DNA of 51,267 nt, taken from positions 41,809 to 93,075 of the forward strand of contig NW_003109109.1 of assembly GCF_000003605.2 (NCBI RefSeq), given 5' to 3'. This DNA comes from Saccoglossus kowalevskii. Taxonomy: Eukaryota > Hemichordata > Enteropneusta > Harrimaniidae. Below are positions 14,009 through 27,723 of the stretch, piece after piece. The notes under the pieces were generated by a model that was not told where the DNA came from, searched no databases, and was given only the letters and a program-made list of their open reading frames with translations. Numbering within the stretch: the stretch's first letter is position 1; every line of letters starts with the position of its first letter. Position numbers and translations under genes: made by a program.

Positions 14009-14180
14009 GCTTTACAGGGCAAGGAAAGATGTAGGCAGAACTCTACAGGGAATGGAAAATGGTAAACAGAGCTCTATGGGGGAATGGAAAGGGGTAAACA
14101 GAGCTGGAATGGGAATGGAAAGGGGTAGGCAGAGTTCGACATGGAATGGGAAGGGGTGGGCAAATGGAAAGGTGTAATCA
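14009..14180. repeat. Purine-rich minisatellite, about 32-bp unit
   Basis: Around five diverged tandem units built on GGAATGGAAAGGGGTAAACA and GAGCT. The + strand is strongly purine-rich, in contrast to its surroundings. Confidence 0.85.
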
Positions 14181-14530
14181 GCTCAACAAATGCTTGCATA
14201 ACTAAACTATGTGTTAACATTCATTCACAGTCTAGTTATGACAGATACAGGTACAGCACCAAGCAGCTTCTCCTGCCTTGAGCACACAATAGTGTCATAT
14301 AATATTTGAATGTACAACAAACCTGCTTATTTTGAACCAGAAATTGATGAAACAGCCTGACAGCTGGCATTGTTGCTTTTCTATTTGTATCACAGACTTA
14401 TTTTAGTATGGTGCTAACTAAACAATAAATCATGAGTTAAAAATTGCGCAACCTTATAGTTCATTTACAGAGACAGTGGGTAAAGGTTGGCAAATTGTAC
14501 AACACATAGCCACATATTGTTTTTTCAAAT

Positions 14531-14862
14531 ATTTTGTGTCAGGCGACAATATCGGACATTGCATGTCCCTGTTGTATCTACTGACTTTATTTTGGATGCA
14601 ATAGCAAATGCTGACATATACTTGTAGTGCATTTTGCCACAGAATCCATATGTTTGGGAATAAATATGCATATTAGCTCTCCGGTGATAGGGAGAGAGTC
14701 CTTATGTTAGCGATTATATTCCCCAAAGATGGATATAATTTTTAGCACCTCTTTAAATTTCAACAGACTTTCTTAAATTTGACATTCTGAACTCGCATTA
14801 CAAACGTACATGAACTTTTTGAAAAAATAAATGAACATGACGCAACAACCACTAGGCTACCA
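14531..14862 (-). mobile_element. tRNA-derived SINE, family 2 (diverged copy)
   Basis: The + strand shares TTTTGTGTCAGGCGACA, the ATAGTGCATTTT-like stretch and CCATATGTTTGGGA with the 7,731 copy in the same order. The minus-strand head near 14,826-14,862 has TAGTGGTTGTTGCGTC. Shorter and more decayed, with box B not clear. Confidence 0.65.
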
Positions 14863-16739
14863 TTGTTTTATTTGCCATTTCCATGTAGACTATCACCCTG
14901 TTCAATAACCAGGAATGACAATCAATTCTAATTCATGTTCACAAGACAAGTATTGTCTGATTTGAAGATAGCATAGACTTGCATACAGTCTCTTGCAACT
15001 CTAGAGATAGCATACTATGGCCATAATGTAACATTCTCTAATGAGTAGATTGTGTCATTATAACGCAAACTTTTGGAGTTTTGATGAAACTACATTGTAC
15101 TTTCTTAATAAACTTTTACGAATGAATCATTGTTAGTATATATTTTCTTAAGGTCCTGGCAATTTTTAGGGGCGCTGTTTTCTGATAACAGCAATAATTT
15201 GAATATTACACGAGTGATGGAGATAAAAGGTGGAACTCTGTCACAACACCTGTTTATTCAAAGTCAATAGCATTTCTAACACAATAAATCAACCTGTTAT
15301 GTGCTATTCCCTTAGTGAAACCAATAATCAGAATTTTTTCTCAATTTTTGTCATGTTAAACTTCTTGCATTTTTTTAAAACATTTTAATCACGAAATTCT
15401 CAATTACAGAGCCCCATAATTATTCCATCCATTAATAGAAACAAACATCTCAGAACAGTTGTATTATTGGGGGAAAAATAGGTGGACATTGTAATACAGA
15501 AACCAAAGTTAGCTACGGCATTCCGATTCTTTGCAAAAATACTATCCAGATTTGTATTTTTCTTGACTGCCATCATGTTTTGAAGGAGGACACTATGTTA
15601 ACAGAATAATAATAATAATAATAATCATGTTTTACTGCATCTTTAGAAATTTCAGTATGCAGCAATAAAGTGTTAAGATATAGTTTAAAAATAAAAAAAA
15701 CAATCACTCTCTCCCAATGGAAAACATTTTATATAAATATTCTTTGTCTTAACAGATGATTTTTGAACTTTATATTGTTAATTGAATTAATTTTTAAATT
15801 TTATATTGTTAAATATAATATGACTGAAGAATGGATCATCACAACAAATCATAATTTTTTTATGCTACAGAAGAGAAAGAGTGATACTATAATGATGTTA
15901 GTTCTTGAAATTGCAGGTGATATAATTAAGGTAGAGTTACACAAAGATCATAAGCTATGGCTACTTTATTAATAGAGCAATATTCACATACCTTCCTACT
16001 TACTTACTATGTGACTAGCAAAATAATATGGCACTGTTATGTAAATAAATACACTTTCTGGGCAGGGAGCTAATCCTTCTATTGTTCATGTATAGGCAAA
16101 ACACACCATGGGAGTCCATGCACAGTCCAGTTAAAAATTATATAAAAAAAAAAGATGCAGGAACAAAGATTTTTAAATCTGTTTATATTAAAATCATATT
16201 TACGGAAAACTAAGGGTTGAAAAAATAAATTGCCAGCAAGGTGTTGCAGAGAAAACATGTTGACACATTCAAGAAAAAAAGAATGTTCTGACAAAAAAAA
16301 AAGGAAAATTGCAATGATTATGCTTTTCCAACCTCCCCCATGATTTTAAATATTTGACTCTTAATACGGTTATAGTTCATGATGTATTTTTATTTTTTAT
16401 TTCGTTAACGCGATAGCATTAGTGAAAAAAAAGGGTAGGCCAGTTCAGTGTATGCATGGTCATACTTACATGGTTTATCACGTACACATGACATGTAGAT
16501 AAATATTGGAGTCACAACATTCTGTATCTTATCGCAGAACTAACAGTCATCAGGTAAAAGGTCACCCACTTAACAAGCCAATGAGATCTGTTATGAGGCG
16601 ACACACCCCCAACAAGCCCATAACTCACCGAAACCAAAAAATAAATTATTATAGGCAACATGCGCGCGTTTACGCAAATGATGAAATTCCACACACGAAT
16701 ATGTAAATAATATACATAGATGGAACGGTGCATTTTTAG
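14863..16739. other. Non-coding AT-rich stretch with one microsatellite
   Basis: Contains the (AAT)n run at 15,605 and poly-A/T runs. No gene or further element seen. Confidence 0.7.
15605..15625. repeat. (AAT)n microsatellite
   Basis: Seven uninterrupted AAT trinucleotides. Confidence 0.95.
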
Positions 16740-18290
16740 GGTTAAATTCAACTCGATCGGCGAAGAACGATCCAGAGTCAGCCTACAGGTTATTTTAGTT
16801 TTCAGTGTGTTGGATAAGGTTTAACGTTGCGCAGCCAAAGCGTCGCAGAAAAATACGAGACAAAACTAATACAGTCCCTGCTTACTGAGCGTGGCACAAC
16901 TTGGACCCGTTACTATGCTTGGTGCAAATATCAAGAGCCCCGGGCAACCGACCGTCCCAGACATACTGGTAGTGGTACTAGTACTTGTCTTGGCACCGGG
17001 ATAAGTTCATTTAATTTGCGTGGAAAATATCACAGAGTAATACAAATAATGCTAAAATATTCCTATTGCACAATTTGAACAAATATTGCACTAATTCTTA
17101 TGGAATAGATAACAAATTGTAACACAAACCTGTTTAACTGGTTTAACAAGTCGATAGGGCAGTCGGATGACAGCAGCCATTTTGAATATAAATGTACACA
17201 AGAGCATCATGGGAATAATAAAGTTGGCGCGAAATTATCAGCCACTTTTTTTGTGTAAAAATCGTTCGACGGCGAAAAGTTCGTTCGTAATGTTGCTTAT
17301 TAGAGAAAGTAATTAAATACTATGTGCCTTATAGTTTCATGGTAGTCAAACGATGTTGTAAATAAGTTTGCAGGAGTAATGCATTGTATACAGAAAATAT
17401 TCAAGATGGCTGCCTAAATTGTATGTGCCATTATTGTTAGCAGTGGAAATGATAATAGCATTTCTTTTTCTTTGATTAATTGTACATCGCAGTGAAGGGC
17501 ATGTCACACTGTCTTAGCTGAACTATCGAAACGTTCGACTGTGGCAGTATTGGTGAATGACAAGTGTGAATTCGCTTGAAAAGAGGTGAAAATACGGCGT
17601 GGGCTCGAGAGGAAATAGTTGAAACTACGGGAGATCGAAACAAAAGGTATTGTTTAGGCTATTGTTCATTGCTTTTGTTGTAGCTTAGACGTACTTATAT
17701 GTTTTCAATTGAATCATTTCATCGAGGGCAAAGCAGGGAAATTAACTGTGCTGCCTGGCACAGCTAAATCTGCTATCATTCACCGAAATTTCACCGGTAA
17801 GTCGGACTACAATATCTATGATGGAGTAGCTACTATAAACCAAGTTATGTGGTTTATGCATAGGAATGTAAGAATGGATTTTAAGACCTTAATATCGACC
17901 TTTTTGCTTGTCTATGCGGAAAGGCGGGCCTCATACCGCGTGACCTGATAAATGGGGACGAGGGCTCCAATATTTGCTGCCGGTGACAGTGCACCTTTTC
18001 CGACTGGAAACCGTAATTCGACCGACAAGTCGCGTTTTATTGTGAATGAAGCGGCGTACGTACTTGCGTCCAGTTTTCGCATATCCCATCGACACTAAAC
18101 ATCACTTATCCGCTTCGTGGAAAGCCCTGGCCTCATCGATTTGAATCAAAGCAGAGCCGTGCCACTGTTCGTTTCAACATTGTTCACCATCAGTAATTTT
18201 GTCGTTGAATGACATTTGTTATAGACTCGATCAGTGTTCGGGTTAACATTTTACCAAGTCTTGAAGTGCTCTGGGTACGCGAATAGCCAT
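16740..18290. promoter_or_regulatory. CpG-rich block, candidate promoter region
   Basis: CpG is scarce in most of the window but frequent here, notably at 17,220-17,290, 17,520-17,640 and 17,900-18,190. It contains TTGGCGCGAAA at 17224-17234 (E2F-type), GCAGCCATTTTG at 17173-17184 and CAAGATGGCTGC at 17402-17413 (YY1-type, opposite orientations). The CCG|GTAAGT at 17797 could be the donor of a 5' UTR exon. An upstream SoxD promoter or that of a neighbouring gene is possible. Composition and motifs are seen; function is inferred. Confidence 0.45.
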
Positions 18291-21200
18291 GGCCCCAATT
18301 GTCACATGTTATTTTAGTGTTGTATACACATTTGTATCTTGACATAACTGTTTTAGACCTTGTTTATTGATTATATAATACAATAATGCATTTAGTGTTC
18401 TTTCAACAAATAAAAACATGTTTTCTTTTGTCAATGTTGAACAGAAACACAGGCCTGTTTTTATACTCGCCACGTGGTGCTTTAGTTTAATTTTTAACTT
18501 TTGTATGTTTGTTTTTCTGCTGAAAGCTGAAATAAGCTACTTCTTTCAGGAATAAATTGCACTGGAATATTTTATTGTGTTTATTACAAATTATCTTTTA
18601 CTTGATCGTAAATTTTTACAAAAACCTTTTCAATATAAATCTTAGTCTAAAGTAAGTTAAATTTCCACATACAAAATAAAAAAATCAGTGGCAAACAAAT
18701 TTGAGTATTTTAATTGTTTCCAACTACAATGTATTTTTATAATTTTTATATGTAACAACAAAATTAAATAAAAGGGTAGCAGTTTGAATAGCTGTTCTTG
18801 AATGGTGATAATTTTTTTTATTACTTATGGCCACAACTATGGTAAAAAAAATCTGACCATGGTAATGTTGAAAAATAGCTAATCATAGACTTTTCATGCA
18901 TGAACAGACATGATTACTTACAATATCAACATATTTTTACTAAACACTTCCTGGTCCAAATTGCTGATACAGCCCACTGAGTTGTTTCATTTCATTTGTA
19001 GGCCCCGGGCTAAACAGAGGTTGGGCGTGTTTTGTACTTAGTCTTTCTTTCAAAGTGCCCCTGGGGGGTTAGTGAAGAGGGGGGGTCCCTAAGGTGATTT
19101 AAATACTTTTACACTGGCCCAAAGAGAATATTGAAATATTGAGAGTAGGCTATGACTTGCATACATAATTACGATAGACAATATTCTCAACAACAAAGGT
19201 GGCCAGCTGAGCCTATTTCTTATTTGTTAAGTGAAATTTACAGTGTCGGACATGCTAGAAAAAAATTGTGTTTCTCCAAAAATGAATTTCACACCTCCTT
19301 CTATTTTCGTGTGATGTTCAATAAGAAAAAAACACTTGATTAGTATCAGATTTTTAAATTCAACAGATTCTCTAAGATTATATCGTTATCAATTTGTATC
19401 AAATTGTTGTCCCGCTTAGACTTACTTCTCTCTAAGTTGTCAAATAATCTATATAATCTGGTTTGCAGGTTTAACAGAAAATGAGTTCCAAGGACATGTA
19501 AATTTCCAAATACGTAATTTCAAAACATATTAAGAGATATAGGTGTTTTTAAATTAGACTAGTTGATCACATTTTATCAAAATGGTTCCGTGCAATGACT
19601 ACTAATTAATGCCTAAATTGATTAATTGATCCATTGTCATGGTAAAATCCACTTTTTTTTATTACTGAACTACTTAGAAGTGGGCCCCTAATATACATTT
19701 GTGTAATGCCCCAGGGAACGTTCTGCATTCCGCTACTGAAACCTGTTTTTTTTTCTCTCTCTCCACGCCACAGAGAAAGGATGATGTTGCGTCATAGTAC
19801 GTATGTGTTTTGGGATTTCTTAGAATGCACTAACAAAACACCTAGGGATTATACTGATTATGTAATTGCTGAGTGTATCATGAAATTGATTGTATAAAAG
19901 CGCTTCAACTCAACAGTGATGCTATCATGAGAAAAAAGCTCTCTAGTCTGTATTGTTAGCTCTACTGTCTGTCAGTACATTCAAAACCTAGAACACCTTT
20001 GCTGCGTAATTTTGATCTAGATTTCGTAATACGATTACAAAAATGGAAGGCCTGTGCTTGAGTAATGGATTTTCCAGGCACCTATTCTGGAATCTGTCAT
20101 TCAGGACGTGTATAACTGACTTAGACAACAAGGTTTTTCAAGGTTTCTGTCAGGCTGGACTTAGTTTTAGTTTATTGAAAGCAACAATTTGCGAGTAAAT
20201 AAGTTTGCTACTGTACTGATTAGTTGATGAAAAAACTTAAAATAATATTGCACTGCCTCATTGTAGGAAATCTCTTCTCAGTGATCCATGTGTGTATCAG
20301 GATGTGCATAAAAATATTTCACCCATAATCTTAGGTTCCTTTATTTTTCACTTACATGTAATTACATGAGAATTGTTTGAAGTGATGGAGAATATGTTAA
20401 CTTTGTTGTTTTGTCACTTCCTTAACCATTCCTAAAGTCACCAAATCTGTGTTAAGTATGCTCATATCATGTCTCCGATTAAATATGAAACAAATATTTT
20501 TTTAGGATTTAAGATTGCATTGGAAAACAACTGCTAATCTAAACAGATAGGGATGTATTCAAAGATCACTCCAGATGATCCCAATTGTTCGAGTACACTC
20601 CAAATTCCTTTGGCTTTCAAAATCTATTTTATTTTTACTGATAGATGACCTTAAGTTGCACATATAATGCAAATAAATGTCGGGGTTTATCTGTGTAACC
20701 ATTTCAAGCATATACCCCTTCTCCCACCCATAACAAAAGGAAATCGTAATCCCTTCTTCAGAGTACTTGTCACAATGTAGGTAGATAATTCCAAAGTGTT
20801 CAGTCATACTTAATGCTAAACTTACTGGTAGTGATTTATATTTAGTTTTCTATCAAGATCTTTACCTAACATTTCAGCTGACATGTGGGATGGGGACATT
20901 TTTTTGAAGTGACATAATTCCGGTATTCTGAGTAACAATTATATCAGTGTACCCAGGGCTAAGTGTTTTCTAAGAAATCACATTTAAACATGTGTGTTTG
21001 CTGCATCCAATGCATGCCATCCATGTGTTTATGCTAATCTGTCAGTACAGTCATTATACCAATATATTTCAGTCTACATGGTGAATACTAACAGCATACC
21101 AAAACAATTCCCCTTTGTTGAAGCCCAAACCTGGTAACATGTATTCTTTGGAAAAAGTATTCCAGGCTTGCTTGCTGTTGGTTATTGTCAAGCAAGAAAC

Positions 21201-21881
21201 TTTATGTAAAACCAGACTGAATTAATAATGCAACTTTATGGACCACAGGTTTGAAGTGTTCTCCCCTGCTTTGGTAGTCAGTGTCAATATGAATCAGAAT
21301 CTAATCACAATGAACATGATTAGCATATCAATAACATGGTCATACTGCCCTGCTTAAAATTCTATAAGGGGGAAGTATAAGAGAAACTATGATGAGGAGG
21401 TGGACTTTGTCATGTGATAATGAGTCATAATCTTGGAGAATATAACCGGAAACACTGTAGAAAGTTCACTTGTAGTACAATAAATACAGTATATGTATTT
21501 AAATTGTAAATAAACATTCAACAGTGACTGGCTTTTTTCTCATAATACCACTTTTATAAAATTTGCACACTTTTGTATAATAATATTTTATTTTTCTGTA
21601 ATTTCTTGGTTGATTTTAAACCAAATTTACAAAATTACCTTTTTAAAATGTTTGTGGAAACAGTTTATGCTGGTTTATTTTGTATAAGGTGACACAAGTC
21701 AACGTTCAAAAGATCAAACTCAAAGGGTTAAACCCCCATTCTGGCTATAGTCATGTGCAGGTTACACCAAGTACAGGTTAAGATTTAAGCTAGTCTTGTA
21801 TGTTTGCATATTGGCTAGACCCACTTGGTTATGGAATGCCCAAACTTGTATACCTGGTGATAGACCTAAAATAATCACTAT
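18291..21881. other. Non-coding stretch downstream of the CpG-rich block
   Basis: AT-rich; a short G-rich patch at about 19,060-19,090. No exon recognised. It could be SoxD 5' intron if the promoter lies at 16.7-18.3 kb. Confidence 0.6.
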
Positions 21882-21970
21882 TACCATAAAATACTTTATT
21901 TTCGCTTAAAACACCCAAAAAGTCTATTCAGCGAAAATTAATTTTAGCTAAAATAAAGTATTTTACAGTA
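21882..21970. mobile_element. 89-bp palindromic MITE
   Basis: The left end TACCATAAAATACTTTATTT and the right end AAATAAAGTATTTTACAGTA are near-perfect inverted repeats about 25 bp long. The short middle contains CCAAAAAGTCT. A second copy in inverse orientation is at 36,989. Confidence 0.8.
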
Positions 21971-23094
21971 TGTATTGTAAATATGATATCTGTTTATAAG
22001 CAGGCTTTCTGTATTTACTGATGCATTGTCACTTGAAAAGACAGTTAATTTGAATAGCTACACCTTCATAATTCTGTCCACATCGCTCCACGAATGGCTT
22101 TACGGTAAATTCTTGAGTTTCTGATGAACTGTAGAAGAGAAACCAAAGTTTTACTCGTCATGGCCCAAATGATGAGTAAATGAATAACGAATCAACATAC
22201 CATCACAGCCAAATTTAATATCTACTTGAAATCGGAGCAAGTGATTGGTATTTCCTGTAAATAGGCTTAATTCGTAATTTGCACCGTGTTCTCTAAGATG
22301 ACAGATTGAATTATCAAAATAGCATTACAAAAGTACATGAGAGCGAGCGAAAAATGCACTTATATTCCAAACTGAACGTAACAAGCAAGCACACATGACA
22401 AGGTAATGGACAGGTGTGCATATTTTGCGGCTAGAAATTAAGTTGAAGATTCACAATGCGTGGCTTTTCTGTTTTCTTTGCAAATCAACTACTTGAGAAG
22501 GATACAGGTAACATCAGTACTCTCGGTCTCTGAAAAAAATGACAAAGGCATATATCAGCAGATGCAATACTGAAGCATTTCTGTTTTCAAATTTCTCTAC
22601 TGGGATCTCATACCTCATCATGTGTATCCTCCCCACAACTATCCTTTTCATTTCAAGTTTAAGTCTGCTCATATGCAAACAATATGCATATTTTATGCAA
22701 ATTAGTTTCCAAATCGCTACTTAATGCATTTTGTTGAGAGCATATGAAAAATATATCATAATCAAACATTTTTATTTTCAATCATTTCAAAACCACAATT
22801 TACAACAATTCATTGTCCACCATATAGTTAAATGTCATCGCTTTCATTATTTTGTGTTGAGCATTTTTCATATTTTTTTTTTACACATGGATAAATTATA
22901 TTTACTGCGAAGTCTTGATATTGAAGCAGTAATTCAGTATTTTTACAAATAGAAGATGTTCCTCCTAAAAGTGATTGTTGTGGGTCACAATGTCTAATCA
23001 AGCTGGCTGAAAAGCTTCTAATCAGCTGCTAATCTGCCATACATACCCACAAATCTTGGAGAGAATTTTAGTTTTCATTATTATAAAGGTGAGA
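21971..23094. other. Non-coding stretch with a POU/SOX motif group
   Basis: ATATGCAAACAATATGCATA at 22671-22690 contains AACAAT (22678-22683) and is followed by ATGCAAAT (22695-22702). Otherwise nothing recognised. Confidence 0.5.
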
Positions 23095-23415
23095 CCTGTC
23101 TAAATGGAGTCTAAAAGCAATAATCTTTTTCAGTCCCCTCGTCTCAGACCTATTATAAAAGGACCTAGAGCTATGAACCGAATACCTCTGTTAACCAAAC
23201 AATTTTCTAAATCCATTTAGTGTTCAGTTTAGACAGGTTTACCTGTTTCTGTTTCTCAATAAACTGAATATCTCTGTGAATCAAACAATTTTCTCCATCC
23301 CTTTGGTGTTCAGTTTAGACAGGTCTCACTGTATGACCTCTATAAACAGAACATCTTCGTAAACCAAAAAATGTTCTTAGTTCCTCTTCTGTTCAGTTTA
23401 GACAGGTTTCTGTAT
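23095..23415. repeat. Diverged 80-90-bp tandem repeat (GTTCAGTTTAGACAGGT)
   Basis: GTTCAGTTTAGACAGGT recurs at about 23223, 23312 and 23393, each preceded by an AACCAAACAATTTTCT-like stretch, and a reverse-orientation ACCTGTCTAAA starts the block. About three to four diverged units. No coding content. Confidence 0.8.
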
Positions 23416-26400
23416 ATAATTAATTGAATGAATATTAAATTTATGAAGTGTAATTACAGCTGTGGCTGTGAAACATTAATAAATGAGAAGCTTAGTACAT
23501 TTTGATAAATTATTGGAGAGGTTTTTTTTTTTTCCTTTAGTGATCATTATTGATATAGTCAGGTCTTTACTTTATGTCACAGATCTAAATTCATGCATAT
23601 CTATTATCCTGACGTCTTTTTATCAAATTATAGCTTTGTTACCTTTCTCCGCACACAATGTGGTTTCACTTTACAGATTGGAAAGTATTATGTAAATAAC
23701 ATGATATCATCCTTAAAAGTCCATCTCGTATATGAATATCAAATCATAAATGGGAAAAAGTGAGAACAAAAATACGAATGTCTTTGCTGATTAAATTCTG
23801 ACGATATAAAATGTAACGTAAATAAAAATGTAATCTTTTAAAAAAATATTATATGGAAAGGATTGCGCAGAGATCTAAATGACAATAATGTCTGGGAAAC
23901 TCATATTCACGCTGTGAATTCTGTTGAAGTATAATGTGTATTACAATAAAGTGTACCATAAAAGGATTAATTGATGCAGATTTCTGACGTAATTTTTTTC
24001 GCAAAAACACAATTGCACGACATGTTCTTTTCGCTGTATAAAACTCGATGAGCCCCCGCCATTCTGCTTTATCACAATAGATGTTTTTGTAACTATTTGG
24101 TCTCCAGGTTGCAAATAACAGCTGTCGTTGAGCTAACAAGGTTGGCAAATGAAGCTAGTTTCAGCAGCTGAAATTAAACAATGATGTCAATTTTATTTGA
24201 AACGCTACAAGAAGTTTCATATTCCTCAAAAGACGCTTCGATTGCTGTGTCTGTCAATCACGCATCGTCTCAGTCAGTGAGAACCCAATGTGTCATTCAT
24301 AGTCCTTTCAAATACAAATTTTTGAGATGGAAATTGTTTTGAATAACAAAATGGGGGAAAAAAGACAGAAGAAAAGAAAATTTTTGGTGTGAATATTGTT
24401 GAATTTTCAAAAGGTTTTCTCAAGCGCCTCATCCTGTCAATCAAGTGTCATTCTGTGTATGTTAAGGCAAGTTTTGTTAATGCCACATCCATTTTATTTT
24501 CAGCAAAATCATAGGAATGTGTGGTAGACAAGTAGCTCCAATAGAATACATCATTTCCACCCTGTACATTGATACGTCACTCAAAGCTAAGAGATTTGTA
24601 TTTGTGGATTATGTTTGTTCATTCATCTTCCTCTAGTTCACCGTGCGTCTCTTTCATTACCTTTAATGCCTTAATCCATGTCACTCTTACTGTAAGTAAC
24701 CGTTGTCACTGTTTTCTTTTTGTCGTCGTCTTCACCCAATAAACATGATCAGTTGCTCTCTGTGGATGAGTAGACTCACTCAGGTGCTGTGTTTGAGTGT
24801 AGCTTTTTTTACCATTCGTGAAGATTCTTTATTCGAGACATTTCAGATTTTCGAAAAGAAACCTTTCAACTTTGGTGTTCTGTATTGAGCAGCACTCGCT
24901 GCATCTCTTTGTATGCTATTCTGAGAGTCATGTACTCGTTTAAACTGTTCTGTACATGTACGCTATTGAAGCCACTAAATGTTTTGTAGTTTTTGTGACA
25001 CAGGTATCGACTAATTTCCATGTAACTACCCCCAACTTGTTAGGTTGCCATGACAAGTTTGCTCCAGTCCAGGGATATTAACCATCAAGACAAATGTAAC
25101 TCTTATGAAAAATAAAATGAAATACCTTGTATTTTTTCATCAGAATATATATACATGTAGAAAAAGAATGTTATAGACAAGAATATTGTTGTCTAAAAAT
25201 ATCAGTACTTTTTTTATGCATCAAAACCAACAGACTGTACAAGAATCGGGAAGATAAAATCCGCATTTTTGTGATACTTAAGTTATTGTATTATCTGTCC
25301 ATTTTGTACTGAATTTTGAATGAATTACTATTAATGTACATTTCTGTCAATTTCTGTGTATTTTTTTTTTCAATCAGGTTGTATTGCGTAACTTTACTAA
25401 ATTTATTTTCCTTGTGAACAAAAAATAATGTAGAAAAAAATTGTTCAATCCTCATTTATAGAGTATACCCCTAAAACCTGTAATTTGTACATCTATTGTA
25501 CTTGAAGGCTGGTGAACTAGACTAGTTATATAAAATATTATCATAATTATTGTTATAGAATAACCAACTATTACTAATAAATATGTATTTGACAATTCAA
25601 ACCCCACATATCAAATCCGTCAGAATTTTCTCAACAGATAACAGTTTGATATGGCATTGTAAAACAAAATACAGTGTATTTTACTTCAGCCAAATTGAAA
25701 AAAAATGATGAATTTTCTGTATCCCAACCTTGTCAAGGTTTTTCAGGCCGACAATATCTTTTTATGGTCAAACTGTAAAATGGGCACTTTAATTTAATTT
25801 TCAACAAAAATGTCAACCTGTACATGTAAGATGTGGTGTATTGTTAAAAAATAATGAGAATAATTAATTAATTTTCATAAAATAAAAAGTTATCTTACCT
25901 ACCTACCTACCCTACTTTTGTTTTCAATGTTACCAGAAACACACTATTATATTAATTTGGTCTAACACCATTACATAACTATGAAATATTACAGTTTTAT
26001 ATCAACAAGCAACTATATGATAAAGGGGGACACCTTGTAGGTATATATTGTGTCATTCACGAACAGAAATACAACTGGAAAAGAAAACCTGCAAATATAG
26101 ATGCGGTGACATGACTGTCACAATAGAATATTGTATGCTTAGGCATGTGATTGACAGGTGAAAACAATTACCCCTGTTTGAAAGCTTAACTGTCTGAACT
26201 GAAAGGAAAAGTATGATAATAGTCTGTTGTTGATTGCGCCGCAAAGTATGATTGACACACCAAGGCTTTTGTATTCGGAATAAAAGTAAGAGATAAAATA
26301 TGGAGAAATGGAATAATACAAACGTAGATCTTTACCATTTAATTATCACCTTCTATGTATAAGCTATGGATTTTTTTGTTATCGTATTCGTCTTAAACCA

Positions 26401-27241
26401 AGCGTTGTGTTATGATTATTAGAGCCGCCGGTGGTGAAGAATGGAGGCTGTTAAACAAAATAAAAATATCGTGTGAATATTGAAAGATAAATAATAGCCT
26501 GATAAAAGGTTGATAGTGATTGTAGGATTTAAAACTCTGATAATAGGATCATTTGTTGAGGTATACAATACAACTGGGGAAACAAATGGTTTATACAAGA
26601 GAGGATTTGGTTACATCTGGCCACGATGTGATTTCAACACGTATCACTACATTTATAGATCTTGCAGTCCGTAATAAAAAAAAAATCCTAATCTTGGGAC
26701 ATGTGAGCTTGTGGTCATTTTTAAACAAGTTTCTTCTACATGGTTGCGTGTGTGTTTTACCAGTATTTTTCAGCTTGTTATCATCTTATGATTTCCTTGA
26801 TACTCACAAATTTCAGTCCTGCCACAGGTTTCTTAGTCGAGACTTGTAATTAGTGAATAAAAAAATCAGCCATTTTAGTCTCTCTAATCAAGAAAGTTCT
26901 GAAACTAGATATATATCCCATATGTCTTTGATTTGTTGTATTTCATTTTGTTACATTTTAAATGACTGACGGCCATTTTTGTTCCATCAACCATTTCTCA
27001 GGCATATGGTTTCATGATTTGATACAAAATGGCCATCATTTTGTTTTTTGCCCCTTTTTTCACATATTTTTTACAGAATTGGAGTAAATTTGGTACAAAC
27101 AAGACATCATTATGAAAGTGTCTTCAGTTATTTTTACATTTGATATACCGTACTCGTCTGACTTGGTGCCCATGCTTGACTAAATACCCCCCATTTTTGG
27201 GATTTTTATTTTCGTGGTCATGTTTGACTTAGCGCCAGGAA
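23416..27241. other. Non-coding AT-rich stretch
   Basis: Only short unremarkable frames, a tetranucleotide microsatellite at 25,896 and repeat-like text at about 27,145-27,240 (GTCTGACTTGGTGCCCATG and a related GTTTGACTTAGCGCC). No gene seen. Confidence 0.65.
25896..25915. repeat. Short (CTAC)n microsatellite
   Basis: Four to five tetranucleotide copies of TACC/CTAC. Confidence 0.8.
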
Positions 27242-27723
27242 ATGATGACTAGAACAGTGTCATACCATATGAATAGCTGGTCCTATTTGATGGTTGATAA
27301 TCAAGTTCTGGCCCCATTTTAACAGTCATCAGGAAATCGTGACTGGAACAGTGCAGTACCATATAAATAGCTGGTCCTATTTGATGGTTGATAATCAAGT
27401 TCTGGTCCCATTTCAACAGTCATCAGGAAATTATGACTGGAACAGTGCATACCATATGAATAGCTGGTCCTATTTGATGGTTGATAATCAAGTTCTGGCT
27501 CCATTTCAAATTACCAGGAAATCATGACTGGAACAGTGCCATACCATATGAATAGCTGGTCCTATTTGATGGTTGATAATCAAGTTCTGGCTCCATTTCA
27601 ACAGTCACCAGGAAATCATGACTGGAACAGTACCATACCGTATGAATAGCTGGTCCTATTTGATGGTTGATAATCAAGTTCTGGCTCCATTTCAACAGTC
27701 ACCAGGAAATTATGCCTGGAACA
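27242..27723. repeat. About 94-bp minisatellite, five copies
   Basis: Units carry ACTGGAACAGTGC, then ACCATATGAATAGCTGG, then TCCTATTTGATGGTTG and CAAGTTCTGG. AGCTGG recurs at 27275, 27369, 27462, 27554 and 27649, a spacing of 92-95 bp. Copies are very similar, suggesting recent expansion. Short frames on both strands are repeat by-products. Confidence 0.93.

Noticed and set aside
17709-17948. 80-codon open frame in the CpG-rich block
   Set aside because: Starts at TTG and is interrupted by a strong GTAAGT; more likely 5' UTR or promoter sequence than coding.
26553-26849. 98-codon open frame
   Set aside because: The first part looks mildly protein-like, but the rest is hydrophobic run-on; no splice signals or similarity that I recognise.
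27294-27527. Repeat protein encoded by the 94-bp minisatellite
   Set aside because: Open on both strands only because of the repeat; period varies by non-multiples of three.
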